In this document: positions 32,180 through 39,983 of the stretch, one piece after another
Layout of the letters: every line of letters starts with the position of its first letter
Numbering within the stretch: position 1 is the first letter of the stretch
NCBI RefSeq assembly: GCF_029846175.1
Contig: NZ_JARWAC010000004.1
Coordinates: 186,001-250,000 of the forward strand
Length of the DNA: 64,000 nt
Direction: 5' to 3'
Source: Sphaerisporangium sp. TRM90804
GTDB lineage: Bacteria; Actinomycetota; Actinomycetes; Streptosporangiales; Streptosporangiaceae
Translations under genes and position numbers: made by a program
Notes under the pieces: generated by a model
Database searches by the model: none
What the model was told of the DNA's origin: nothing
What the model saw: only the letters and a program-made list of their open reading frames with translations

Positions 32180-34341
32180 ACGCGACCGAAGTCCAAGAGA
32201 TAGAAGCGGCGCCAGTAGCCCGCGCGCCGCGGCTGCTTAGCCGGGCGGTGGGGGCGACGCTGGGCCGCGCGGTCCGGTGGGTGCAGGACGATGAGGTCCG
32301 CCGCGGCCCCCACCTGCTGGCACCGGCCGTCTACGGGGTCGCCGCAGCAGCTCACTCGTGGGAGATCCCCGCCGTTTACGGGCTCCCCGCCACGGCGCTG
32401 GCTGCGCTAGGCGCCTACACGCGGGCGATGAACCTGCCTGACGGCGGAGAACCCGTCCGAGTGGGTGTGGCTGCTCTCGCGGCCGGCGGGTGGGTGACGG
32501 CCGCCACCCAGTGGGGTGTGGCCGCGGGCCCGTACAACCTGATGACATGGCTCGCCGCAGCGACGTACGGCCTCACGTACTGGGCGTACCGGCGCGACCC
32601 CGGGGTGCGGGAGATGCTCGCATGGCAGCAGGCCCGGGAGGACTGGTACATCAAGGCGTCCATGTACGGGCTGTCGGGGGCGCACCTGGTGGACTGGCAG
32701 GAAACCAGGCTCGGTGAACAGTTCGACATCGACACCGTCGGCACCGGGCACTTGGCGTCCACGCTGGTCGGCGCGGCGCTGGAGGAACGCATCGCCGAGA
32801 AGGAGAAGCTCCCCGCGTCCCGGGTGAAGACCAGGCGGGGCCATATCGCCGGCCGAATGACGATCAGTCTCCGCTACAAGGACCCGTGGGCCGACCCCCT
32901 GCCGCACCCGCTGCTGGACTCCGCGCCGGAGATCCCGCTCCCGGCGGTCGCCGACGCGCGCGAGCCGGTCATCATCGGCATGGACCCCGAGACCGGCCGG
33001 GCGTTGCAGATCCCCCTGTGGGACGAAGACGGCGCGAAGCGCGTGATGATCGTGGCCATCACGCGGGGCGGCAAGACCGTGCTCCTATCGGACCTGCTGG
33101 AACGCACAACCGCAGCCGACAACGTCTTCACCATCGGCATCAACGTCTCCAAGGCCAAGGAGATGCGGCGTTGGAGACCAGCCCTCGGGGCGTCCGCCTG
33201 CGGCCCGGACGAGCGGGTCAAGGCTCTGCGGATCCTTGAGTTGGTGCGGGCCATCATCGACTGGCGCGGCGCACAGGAGACCGACGAAGCGGTCTTCGTC
33301 CCCCGGCGCTCCCAGCCGTTGGTGGTCGTCGGGATCGATGAGATGGACACCCTTGTCGCCGAGTCCGACGGCATCGGCATGGCGATCCGCCGCGAGGTCG
33401 CCTACATCGTGTCCAAGGGCGGCAGCGAAGGCGTGGCCCTGGTCGCCGCAGGCCAGCGAGGCGTGGTCTCCCACTTCGGGTCCGGCGACATCAAGCGCAT
33501 GTTCGACGTCTTCGCCATGCTGAAGTCCGCGGGCGAGGGCGAGATCCGGCACGTCCTCGGCGAACTGGGGTTGACGATGCCCAGCATGATGACCTACGGC
33601 GAGGGCCACCCGGGCGTCGCCTTGGTAACCGACCTCGCCGGGCACTGGACCGCGGGCCGGACGTGGCGCCTGGACCAGCTCCCCGACATCGACCGCCTCG
33701 CCGTCGACCGGCAGCCATGCCCATTGGAGCCGGCGTTGGTGGAGTTCCTCGGCGACAAGCTGACCGCGGTCACCGGGGCCGGGCCGCTCAAGCCGCGGCC
33801 ACGCCGTCCCGTTCCTGTCGTCACGGAGGCGCCCATGCACGTCGAAGAGCAGCTCCCGCAGGACCGTGCTGCTGCACAGCGGGCGACAGCGCGAGCCCGC
33901 CTAAGGGAGATCGCCGTCCCGCCCACGGTGCAGCTCTCCCCCGCCGAGGCCACGGCGGCTGCCGTGGCGCGCCGGCGGCAGGCGGCTGAGCAGACCCACA
34001 TGAGCGCGGAGGTCCGGTCCCTGCTGCTTCGCCTCATCTCCGCGCCGGAGGGGACGACGACACGGGCGGCCGAGAAGGCGATGCAGGACGACCTCGGTTT
34101 GGAGGTCGGGGTGTCGAAGACCGGTGCGTGGCGGTGCCTGGACGCTCTGCGCTTCGAGGGCGTCGCGGAGCTACGCGGCAAGGGCCGGGCAGCGCGCTGG
34201 CACCTCGCGGCCACCGTCCCCACGGACACACCCCCGGAGCTTCCTGCGGATCCAGTGTTCGACCACGAGCGCGCTGTCGAAGCGGCCGAGGAAGCCGTCG
34301 AAGAGGAAGTCCTCGACCACCCCGACGATCACAGGGAGTGA
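32176..34341 (+). CDS. FtsK/TraB-like DNA translocase
   Basis: A 721-residue transfer ATPase. Hydrophobic segments in the first 140 residues probably anchor it. The motor has a Walker A variant AITRGGKT (Lys300, Thr301) and a Walker B strand VVVGIDEMD (Asp388, Glu389), then SKGGSEGVALVAAGQRG. A winged-helix-like C terminus (about 600-690) may read clt-type DNA repeats, as TraB does. Such proteins move double-stranded DNA between mycelia in actinomycete conjugation. ATG 32176 overlaps the previous stop (ATGA). The first Walker A glycine is Ala, which is unusual. Confidence 0.9.
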   Translation: MNATEVQEIEAAPVARAPRLLSRAVGATLGRAVRWVQDDEVRRGPHLLAPAVYGVAAAAHSWEIPAVYGLPATALAALGAYTRAMNLPDGGEPVRVGVAALAAGGWVTAATQWGVAAGPYNLMTWLAAATYGLTYWAYRRDPGVREMLAWQQAREDWYIKASMYGLSGAHLVDWQETRLGEQFDIDTVGTGHLASTLVGAALEERIAEKEKLPASRVKTRRGHIAGRMTISLRYKDPWADPLPHPLLDSAPEIPLPAVADAREPVIIGMDPETGRALQIPLWDEDGAKRVMIVAITRGGKTVLLSDLLERTTAADNVFTIGINVSKAKEMRRWRPALGASACGPDERVKALRILELVRAIIDWRGAQETDEAVFVPRRSQPLVVVGIDEMDTLVAESDGIGMAIRREVAYIVSKGGSEGVALVAAGQRGVVSHFGSGDIKRMFDVFAMLKSAGEGEIRHVLGELGLTMPSMMTYGEGHPGVALVTDLAGHWTAGRTWRLDQLPDIDRLAVDRQPCPLEPALVEFLGDKLTAVTGAGPLKPRPRRPVPVVTEAPMHVEEQLPQDRAAAQRATARARLREIAVPPTVQLSPAEATAAAVARRRQAAEQTHMSAEVRSLLLRLISAPEGTTTRAAEKAMQDDLGLEVGVSKTGAWRCLDALRFEGVAELRGKGRAARWHLAATVPTDTPPELPADPVFDHERAVEAAEEAVEEEVLDHPDDHRE

Positions 34342-34344
34342 CGA

Positions 34345-34381
34345 GAATTGGACCAGCGAACCCCTTCTGGGAATTGGACCA
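34345..34381 (+). repeat. GAATTGGACCA direct repeat, 26-bp period
   Basis: GAATTGGACCA occurs at 34345-34355 and 34371-34381, just after the translocase stop, and an inverted relative (ATGGTCC) follows near 34421. It may be a regulatory or clt-like DNA site; this is a guess from position. Confidence 0.35.
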
Positions 34382-34487
34382 AGCCCCTCCCCCACCGGTC
34401 GTATAGGGACCATCTCGGGGCAATGGTCCGATTGTCTGCCCGTCGTCGCTGTCCTCACTCAAAGTCACCGAACGTGGGTGACTCGAC

Positions 34488-35033
34488 GTGAGTTGGACTG
34501 GGCACGCCGAGGTCCTGGCCGACACCTCGGACCTAGGTGTTGAGGCCGGGTTGATGGCTGGTCGGTGTGAGGCGACGGGTCTTGACCATCGATCGTTTAG
34601 CGGGATCATCGGCGCCACGTTGGCGCTGGGCTCGTCTCCGGCCGACGGGATCGATCTTCCTTGGGGGTCCGATCGGGAGTTGATCACCGCCATATGTGAT
34701 CTTCTCGACGAGATCGCGGATCGGTGGTCCCGGTATGTCCGGCTACGCCACCAGGCGGCCACGGCGCGGGCACGGGCACGCGTCATGCTCGCGCGGACCG
34801 ACAACAGCCGCGACATCGCCACCTTGAACGCCACCATCATTGACTGCAATACCTGCCTGGAAACCCTGGAATCGCTTGCGCCGCGACTCCGAGCAGCATC
34901 CCGGCGCCTCAACGCCACACCCCACGAACTCGGCGAAACCTACGCCGCGGTGTACCGCCTCATCGCCGCCGGACGACAAATGCCCGTCGACGGCCGCTGG
35001 ATCACCGGAGAGGAAACCCATGTCGTCCAATGA
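34488..35033 (+). CDS. hypothetical helical protein with GRWxTGxE C terminus
   Basis: A 181-residue, mostly helical protein without membrane segments or a known domain. The last 25 residues (VYRLIAAGRQMPVDGRWITGEE) resemble the end of the 31241-32179 product, which suggests shared ancestry of the C-terminal domain. The start is GTG 34488. It overlaps the whiB gene by 14 bases, so the two are translationally coupled. Confidence 0.65.
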   Translation: MSWTGHAEVLADTSDLGVEAGLMAGRCEATGLDHRSFSGIIGATLALGSSPADGIDLPWGSDRELITAICDLLDEIADRWSRYVRLRHQAATARARARVMLARTDNSRDIATLNATIIDCNTCLETLESLAPRLRAASRRLNATPHELGETYAAVYRLIAAGRQMPVDGRWITGEETHVVQ

Positions 35034-35289
35034 CTTAGCCGACCTGTTCGCCGTCGCTGATCACCTGGGCTGGATGCGGTGGTCGTCCTGCGGTGAGACC
35101 GACCCGGACCTCTTTCACCCGGAGGACAGCAATGCCGCCCAGGCCGAGCAGGCGAAGTCCGTGTGTCGGCGGTGCCCGGTCCGGGACGAGTGCTTGGACT
35201 ATGCCTTGGGCAACCGTGAGGAGTTCGGCGTCTGGGGCGGACTCAGCCCGGTCGAGCGGCGCCGACTCCAACTCGGGGCAGTGGCGTGA
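35020..35289 (+). CDS. WhiB-family iron-sulfur regulator
   Basis: An 89-residue WhiB-like protein. Four cluster-binding cysteines are present (Cys24, and Cys49-x2-Cys52-x5-Cys58 in VCRRCPVRDEC), followed by the family's turn GVWGGLSPVERR and a basic end. WhiB proteins bind a [4Fe-4S] cluster and act with the principal sigma factor. Phage and element copies often interfere with host WhiB control. ATG 35020 follows GAGAGGAAACCC. The integrase gene overlaps its stop. Confidence 0.92.
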   Translation: MSSNDLADLFAVADHLGWMRWSSCGETDPDLFHPEDSNAAQAEQAKSVCRRCPVRDECLDYALGNREEFGVWGGLSPVERRRLQLGAVA

Positions 35290-36287
35290 TGCCTACAGTC
35301 CTGCCAGGCGAGGTCGTCGGGTCCGTGCTCGAAGCTCCGCGGCCCGGGCGCCGGGAGCCTTTGTGGGAGCAGCAGTTGCGGGGCGAGGTGATGCTACTTG
35401 GGCCGTCGGTTCAGCAGATGGTGTGGGCGTGGCTGCTTCATCAGCGTTCTGAGCACACACGGGCAGCGTACGGGCGTGACCTTCGGGAGTGGCTGGCGTT
35501 CTGCAACGAGCGTGACCTTGATCCGCTCATGGTGACCCGCGGCCACGGTGACGCCTACCGAGGATGGTTGCAGCAGGTTCACGGACTGGCCGCCCGGTCG
35601 GCGGCTCGGAAGCTCGCCGCGGTGTCGTCCTGGTACTCCTACTTGGTTGAGGAGTCGGTGATTGACGCGAACCGCTTCAAGGGGGCGCGCCGGCCGGAGA
35701 CCAACCGCAAGGAGTCCAAGACGGTCGGGTTGACCGAGTCAGAGGCCCGTGCGGTGATCCGGGCCGCCGCCTTGGATCACGGGCGGGAGCGTCTTCGCAC
35801 GGCCGCGATCATCGCGCTCATGATCTCGGTTGGTCCGCGAGTCGCCGAAGTGGTCGATCTTCAGGTGAGTTCCCTCGGCTACGAGCGCGGCATGCGCACG
35901 GTGCGGATCGTCGGCAAGGGCGAGAAGATCCGGACCCGGCAGTTGCCGTCGGAGGCCGGCGTGGCGATCGACGCTTACCTCGCGGTCCGCGGTAGGACTC
36001 CGGGGCCGTTGTTTGTCACGGCGACAGGTAAGGCGATGCATACCCGTGACATCGCGCATGTCGTGAAGCGGGTTGCCCGGCAGGCTGGGCTGTTCATGCC
36101 GGAACGGGTGACGCCGCACACGCTTCGGCATACTTTCGCCACTCTGGCCGAGGAGCGTGGTTCGTCCGTCCGGCAGATACAAGACGCTCTTGGTCACGCT
36201 TCGGCGGATACGACCGAGATTTACCTGCACGCACCGAAGCGACTAGAAAATGACCCTTCCGTCCAGGTTGCGAGGGTCCTCTGGTGA
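35289..36287 (+). CDS. int: tyrosine recombinase (integrase)
   Basis: A 332-residue XerC/D-like tyrosine recombinase. An N-terminal SAM-like core-binding domain (about 35-125, EHTRAAYGRDLREWL) precedes the catalytic domain. The full set is present: Arg184 (GPRVAE), Lys210 (GKGEK), His277-x2-Arg280 (HTLRHTF), His303 (LGH) and Tyr312 (EIYLH). The start is ATG 35289 or the overlapping GTG 35286, coupled to whiB. A copy of the tRNA anticodon-loop core lies 18 bases past the stop codon, where attP would be expected. It is presumably the enzyme that inserted the element. Confidence 0.93.
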   Translation: MPTVLPGEVVGSVLEAPRPGRREPLWEQQLRGEVMLLGPSVQQMVWAWLLHQRSEHTRAAYGRDLREWLAFCNERDLDPLMVTRGHGDAYRGWLQQVHGLAARSAARKLAAVSSWYSYLVEESVIDANRFKGARRPETNRKESKTVGLTESEARAVIRAAALDHGRERLRTAAIIALMISVGPRVAEVVDLQVSSLGYERGMRTVRIVGKGEKIRTRQLPSEAGVAIDAYLAVRGRTPGPLFVTATGKAMHTRDIAHVVKRVARQAGLFMPERVTPHTLRHTFATLAEERGSSVRQIQDALGHASADTTEIYLHAPKRLENDPSVQVARVLW

Positions 36288-36304
36288 ACCCCCCGATAAC
36301 GCCG

Positions 36305-36312
36305 ATTATGAG
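36305..36312 (-). other. candidate att core next to int (CTCATAAT, inverted)
   Basis: ATTATGAG is the reverse complement of the tRNA core CTCATAAT at 22205-22212. It lies 18 bases beyond the int stop and is flanked by the imperfect palindrome ATAACGCCGATTAT (36296-36309). The orientation is opposite to the tRNA copy. Confidence 0.45.
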
Positions 36313-36415
36313 CCGGTCCCGACGATCTTGTGCGAGAGGTCCCCCGAGCGGCGCCCTGTAGTTGCGCGCACAACCATCGATCATCACACTCGATTCACAA
36401 CCCACAGGAGAGACC

Positions 36416-36715
36416 ATGAACAAGACTCAGCTCGTCAACGCCGTCACCGAGAGGGTCGCCGACAAGGACGCAGCAGCCGAGACCGTCAACGCAATCATCG
36501 ACGTGATCCAGGACGCGGTCGCGTCCGGCGAGAAGGTGACGATCCCCGGCTTCGGGACGTTCGAGCCGGTTCACAAGCCGGCGCGGGAAGCGCGGAACCC
36601 GTCGACCGGTGAGCCGGTGTCCGTGGCGGAGACGTGGGCGCCGAAGTTCAAACCGGGTGCCGGGTTCAAGGCCCTGGTTCACGAGGGCGGCCGGGGTGGG
36701 CTCATCCCCGCCTAG
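36416..36715 (+). CDS. HU-family DNA-bending protein
   Basis: A 99-residue histone-like protein. MNKTQLVNAVTERV, then VTIPGFGTFEPVHKPAREARNPSTGEP, match HU with its DNA-inserting arm and proline. There is no long lysine-rich tail, unlike the actinomycete HupS type. ATG 36416 follows AGGAGAGACC. Its position beside int suggests it helps fold the recombination complex, as IHF does for lambda, which is an inference. Confidence 0.9.
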   Translation: MNKTQLVNAVTERVADKDAAAETVNAIIDVIQDAVASGEKVTIPGFGTFEPVHKPAREARNPSTGEPVSVAETWAPKFKPGAGFKALVHEGGRGGLIPA

Positions 36716-36933
36716 CCCGCTTCGCCCCCAGAACCTCTTCGCCCTAAGCGTACGGCTCACGCCGTCGAAGGCACATTCAACGATCAGGGGTGTTGGGCGT
36801 ACCGAAAGGTGTGGGCTATTACCCCGCTTACGGGCTCGCAAAATCGCTGAAGTGACTCGTGGCAGCACTGCCCGGCCTAGTCTCTGGGGGCGACTGGAAG
36901 TGGTTTGTTCCCTGCCCTACCGGGGTGTGACGG

Positions 36934-36959
36934 ATGGCTTGCCTCAAAAGGCGAGCCAT
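36934..36959. terminator. hairpin between the HU gene and a 40-aa ORF
   Basis: ATGGCTTGCCT and AGGCGAGCCAT form an 11-bp stem with one wobble around a CAAA loop. The roughly 300 bases between HU and this point hold no credible gene. Confidence 0.55.
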
Positions 36960-37014
36960 TTGTGGCAATGAGCAGTACAGCCCTGCTCCACCTCGACGGA
37001 ATGGAGAACTTGCC

Positions 37015-37137
37015 ATGACCCCAGAACCGGTCCAGCGGAGCCGTTGGTGGTGGCTCCCGGGAACGCTGTCGGCGATCGTCTCATCCGCGAGACTCGCTTA
37101 CGAATTCCTTCGCGATCACCATTACCTGTCAAGGTAG
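37015..37137 (+). CDS. very small protein, 40 aa
   Basis: A 40-residue frame, MTPEPVQRSRWWWLPG..., with a Trp-rich amphipathic middle and the end REFLRDHHYLSR-like (YEFLRDHHYLSR). GGAG lies eight bases upstream and a perfect 12-bp terminator follows its stop by five bases, so the unit looks complete. The function is unknown; a membrane-interacting peptide is possible. Confidence 0.5.
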   Translation: MTPEPVQRSRWWWLPGTLSAIVSSARLAYEFLRDHHYLSR

Positions 37138-37142
37138 GCAAG

Positions 37143-37172
37143 GAGCCCCGCCCCGATCATGGGGCGGGGCTC
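37143..37172 (+). terminator. 12-bp GC terminator
   Basis: GAGCCCCGCCCC and GGGGCGGGGCTC flank a GATCAT loop, directly after the 40-residue ORF. Confidence 0.8.
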
Positions 37173-37232
37173 TGTGTCTTGTACCAGTTTGCGCGAGGAG
37201 TATCACGCCCGGGTGGCGGGGCGTTCGCATGA

Positions 37233-37485
37233 TCAGCCGCGAGCGAGGGCGCGGAGGGCGAGCTGGGCGGCGTACCGGTCGTCTACGGTGGCCCACCATT
37301 CGTGCCGGTCCATCTGTACGACTAGGGCGAGACGTGCGGCGCGAGCTTCCTCCACCGCGGTCGTCTGCTCCTCGGTGAGCCGGCCGGGAGTCAGGGAAGT
37401 CGCTGATCCGTTCCACTTCGGCGTGGGCGGCGTCGTAGTCGCGTTGGAGCTTCAGCAGATCCTCGGGTGGTTCGTACTCGGCCAT
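37233..37485 (-). pseudogene. frameshifted small coiled-coil protein gene
   Basis: ATG 37485, behind GGAGGGACTGC, opens MAEYEPPEDLLKLQRDYDAA. Around 37390-37402 coding sense moves one base forward into another frame (LTEEQTTAVEEARAARLALVV, DRHEWWATVDDRYAAQLA) that ends at TGA 37235-37233. Together the parts make a natural protein of about 84 residues. Either the gene is broken, or there is a sequencing error or a +1 shift. The function of the intact form is unknown. Confidence 0.6.
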
Positions 37486-37650
37486 GCAGTCCCTCCGTGG
37501 TGCAGCACTGAGGAGCCTACGAGTCGTGGTTGCCGCGGGGTGAGGCGCCCCGCCGTTCCTGGAGTGCCAGGTGCAACAGGCGCCATCCTGCACCCTTCAC
37601 GCGACGTCGTCTGAGTGGACAACACGAACAACAACACCCAAAGGGGCGCC

Positions 37651-37806
37651 ATGGTAGATAGCGGCAGTTACGGGCCTAACGGTCCGTGGGCGCAGGCAAG
37701 CGGGGGTAGAGACAGCGGCCTCTCGTGCGGCTGCTTTGTCTTCATCGTGTTTATGATCTTTGCCGTGGTGGTGCTTGTAGACTCCATCATCAAGCTCGGT
37801 TGGTAA
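37651..37806 (+). CDS. small single-TM protein, 51 aa
   Basis: MVDSGSYGPNGPW leads a Gly/Ser-rich start. Two cysteines (LSCGCF) precede one membrane helix (VFIVFMIFAVVVLVDSII). ATG 37651 has AAAGGGG five bases upstream; GTG 37615 is an in-frame alternative. It could be a small phage-encoded membrane effector, and nothing more can be said. Confidence 0.5.
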   Translation: MVDSGSYGPNGPWAQASGGRDSGLSCGCFVFIVFMIFAVVVLVDSIIKLGW

Positions 37807-38215
37807 CAGATTCACCGAGGCTCCAATCCGCCACCGGCGACAGCACGGGGATCGCTGGCTCTTGGTCTGCGGATCCTGTCTGCCAGCCACGGAGGCGCTG
37901 GTGGGCACAGACGGCATCAAGCCTGCTTCACAGGCACTTCGTCATAGCAGGACGGCATGGTTTCGTCCGCAACGTATCGCCTGTTTCGCCCGATCCATAT
38001 GTGACGTCGCCACCGGGGGGTGGCGGCGAGGGCGGCGTTGCGGCCCTCTTGCCGCGAGGGTGTGAGAGGGCTTTGCCATGCCTTGACCTGCGGTTTCCTA
38101 CCATTCCCGCGTGTCAAAGTGGGTCGGCCCCGGGCGGGTCGAGATGTTGCGACCCCTCGCAGGGGCGATGAGGACTCCATGAGGAAGCCGAAGCACTCGC
38201 CCCAGAACGCGAAGA
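37807..38215. other. 409-base stretch without a convincing gene
   Basis: Short frames exist on both strands (for example 38180-37917 minus, arginine-rich) but none has a good start and coding character together. The coding direction switches here from plus (accessory part) to minus (phage part). Confidence 0.45.
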
Positions 38216-38251
38216 AGCGCCCTCGCCCACCCGAGGGTGAACGAGGGCGCT
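38216..38251 (-). terminator. terminator at the end of the minus-strand phage genes
   Basis: AGCGCCCTCG and CGAGGGCGCT form a 10-bp stem about 20 bases past the stop of the 38271-38483 gene. Confidence 0.65.
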
Positions 38252-38270
38252 GTCTTCGCGGCGGGTGGGG

Positions 38271-38483
38271 CTACCACCACATCCACTTCACGTTGTGTCT
38301 GTGCCGCGTCGGCTCGGGCTCCTCGCCACGCAGGAGCGCGAGCCGTACCCGTTGGCGGGCTTGCCGTTCCGGGTAGTTGCAGTCCTTGCCGATCCCTGCG
38401 TAGGAGCCGCCTGCGGTCCAGGTGGCATGGCGACCGTCTTCTTCCTGGATGCGGATCGGCATGGTGTTGTCGGTGCGGGACAT
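38271..38483 (-). CDS. small basic phage protein, 70 aa
   Basis: A 70-residue protein, MSRTDNTMPIRIQEEDGRH, with CNYPERQARQRVRLALLR and a Trp-rich end KWMWW. It is the last minus-strand gene of the phage block and a hairpin follows it. No family is recognised. It is likely real because of its position and start, but expression is unproven. Confidence 0.5.
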   Translation of the reverse strand: MSRTDNTMPIRIQEEDGRHATWTAGGSYAGIGKDCNYPERQARQRVRLALLRGEEPEPTRHRHNVKWMWW

Positions 38484-38522
38484 TGCGGACCTCTCGGGCC
38501 CGCCGGACTCTCCGGCGTGGCC

Positions 38523-38714
38523 CTAACAGTCCGCGCCGGAGAACCTGCCGCTCATGATCGCCTCTTGGTGGTCGATGCCAGGGAGGAAGCCGCAGTCAGC
38601 ACACTGGGGCGGCATGACACACCAGCCCACCCACTCCTCGGACCCATCCAGACGTTCAGGTTCGATCTCCCCGCCGCACTCTGGGCAGGCGTCCTGCAAG
38701 GTGCCAGGCTTCAC
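38523..38714 (-). CDS. small zinc-ribbon protein, 63 aa
   Basis: Two Cys-x2-Cys knuckles (ACPECGGEI and QCADCGFLPG) about 28 residues apart, with an additional Cys, make a zinc ribbon. GTG 38714 follows GAGAGGATGAGCTC. Zinc-ribbon miniproteins of this size are common in actinophages; the role is unknown. Confidence 0.65.
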   Translation of the reverse strand: MKPGTLQDACPECGGEIEPERLDGSEEWVGWCVMPPQCADCGFLPGIDHQEAIMSGRFSGADC

Positions 38715-39252
38715 GAGCTCATCCTCTCAAGGAGATCTCGCAGCTCAGGACCATTTCCGGGATGTGCCGCAAATGGTCTCCCCTCTTGTCGTCCGGCCCG
38801 GCTCGAACGGGCAGCGCTCCTACCCCGCCTTCCGACGGGGAGCCACGGTTTCTCGCAGCAGAGGCGGACGTCCGGGATTTTTGAGGAGGCTCCCGGCGGG
38901 CCTCGGGTGGCACCTACGCGGGCTTACCCCGTTTCAGTGCCGACTCGGCTATCCGGTTTCCCGGAAGAGGTCCCCTGGACCACTTGTCGCCGAGGCGTAA
39001 CCGCACCGAAGCGCGGCGGCCAGCAATGCTTACGTGCGGAGGAGCCCGTCTCCTCCGCCGGTTCGCGGACCAGGTCTCGCTAGCAGCTCATCTGCAGGTT
39101 CGCCACCGTTGAGGGTCCTGCCGTTCGGGCGACGCCAGGCGATCACCCCTGACGCTCCTCACCAATGTGAGGTACCACAACAGGCTACAGCGACGGCCTG
39201 GAGTTTGATTCGTTCCTTTCGGTCTCCCGAAGGGTTATCAAACAGGCGGCGG
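38715..39252. other. 538-base stretch without a convincing gene
   Basis: One basic frame (38913-38719 minus, 64 codons) is open but looks like a shadow. On the minus strand, GCCCGTTCGAGCCGGGC (38798-38814) resembles a tRNA T-arm without a matching tRNA body. Nothing else is recognisable. Confidence 0.4.
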
Positions 39253-39540
39253 CTACTCCTGGGGCGGGGTGGCCGGGTTCTCCGCGTCGAGCCCTTCCAG
39301 GCCGGCGACCCGCTCCTCCAGGGCCGTGAAATCCACGGCCGGGTTGGCGGCCTTGATGTCAGCGATGTCCTGCCGGATGCCGGTCACGGCGGTGTCGATA
39401 CGCGCCACGATGGCGTCAAGGTCTTCCTGCTTACCCATGATTGCTTCTGCCTTTCTGTCTAGACGAGACTGCGCCTGCTCGATACAGGCCAGCCGTTCGG
39501 GAATGCGCGACAAGTCACGCAAGAGCTTTCGGAGACGCAC
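39253..39540 (-). CDS. small coiled-coil phage protein, 95 aa
   Basis: A 95-residue helical protein with heptad-like IVARIDTAVTGIRQDIADI and LEERVAGLEGL, an acidic C terminus and no membrane segment. It lies downstream of the holin gene. GTG 39540 is the start; ATG 39438 (MGKQEDLDAIV) is an alternative that gives just the coiled coil. Similar proteins follow lysis cassettes in actinophages; the role is unknown. Confidence 0.65.
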   Translation of the reverse strand: MRLRKLLRDLSRIPERLACIEQAQSRLDRKAEAIMGKQEDLDAIVARIDTAVTGIRQDIADIKAANPAVDFTALEERVAGLEGLDAENPATPPQE

Positions 39541-39576
39541 GGCCCCACCAGCCCTTCTTGACGAAGATGGGAGCGC

Positions 39577-39933
39577 TCAGGCGGCCAAGCCGTACTTGTC
39601 GCGGGGCGACACGTTCTGCCGGACGAAAGCCGACACCGCGACCGCGACGAACGACATGATCACCGTGGTCTGCGCCTCCGCGAGATGCGCGCCGAACGCC
39701 AGAGCCAGCGTCAGGATCGCCTGCGCCAGACCCAGCACCGCGGCCTGCACACTGGAGCCGCCATCAGCCGCGCGAGTCGCCCACGCGACCACCAGACCAA
39801 CGACGGCCGCGGCCAACGCGTTGACGGTCGCGGTCTGCGCCTGCGTCAAAGGCAGCCAGAACGTCACCACCATCTGAAGCGCGGCACTGAACAAGCCAAG
39901 CCATAGAGACGGCTCTCTGCCGAAGAACTTCAT
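39577..39933 (-). CDS. holin
   Basis: A 118-residue membrane protein with two to three hydrophobic helices (LWLGLFSAALQMVVTFWL; AAAVVGLVVAWAT; MSFVAVAVSAFV) and a short charged C terminus. It follows the amidase endolysin gene by about 50 bases. ATG 39933 has GAGGAGGGGCGA upstream. Size, topology and place in the lysis cassette identify it as the holin that lets the endolysin reach the wall. Confidence 0.8.
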   Translation of the reverse strand: MKFFGREPSLWLGLFSAALQMVVTFWLPLTQAQTATVNALAAAVVGLVVAWATRAADGGSSVQAAVLGLAQAILTLALAFGAHLAEAQTTVIMSFVAVAVSAFVRQNVSPRDKYGLAA

Positions 39934-39983
39934 TCGCCCCTCCTCGGGGGACAGGACCCGCCGGCGGCGGGACGAAAGGGGGA

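Noticed and set aside
37917-38376. Several short frames on both strands between the accessory and phage parts
   Set aside because: They overlap one another, lack good starts, and are arginine/proline rich as expected for non-coding high-GC DNA.
38785-38880. tRNA-like T-arm (GCCCGTTCGAGCCGGGC) on the minus strand with a nearby CCCCG/CGGGG hairpin
   Set aside because: The acceptor pairs only partly, positions 8-9 and the D-arm do not fit, and no valid anticodon arm forms. I could not fold it into a tRNA of either class.
38719-38913. 64-codon basic minus-strand frame
   Set aside because: Composition is that of a GC-rich shadow, it spans the T-arm-like hairpin, and no ribosome binding site is convincing.
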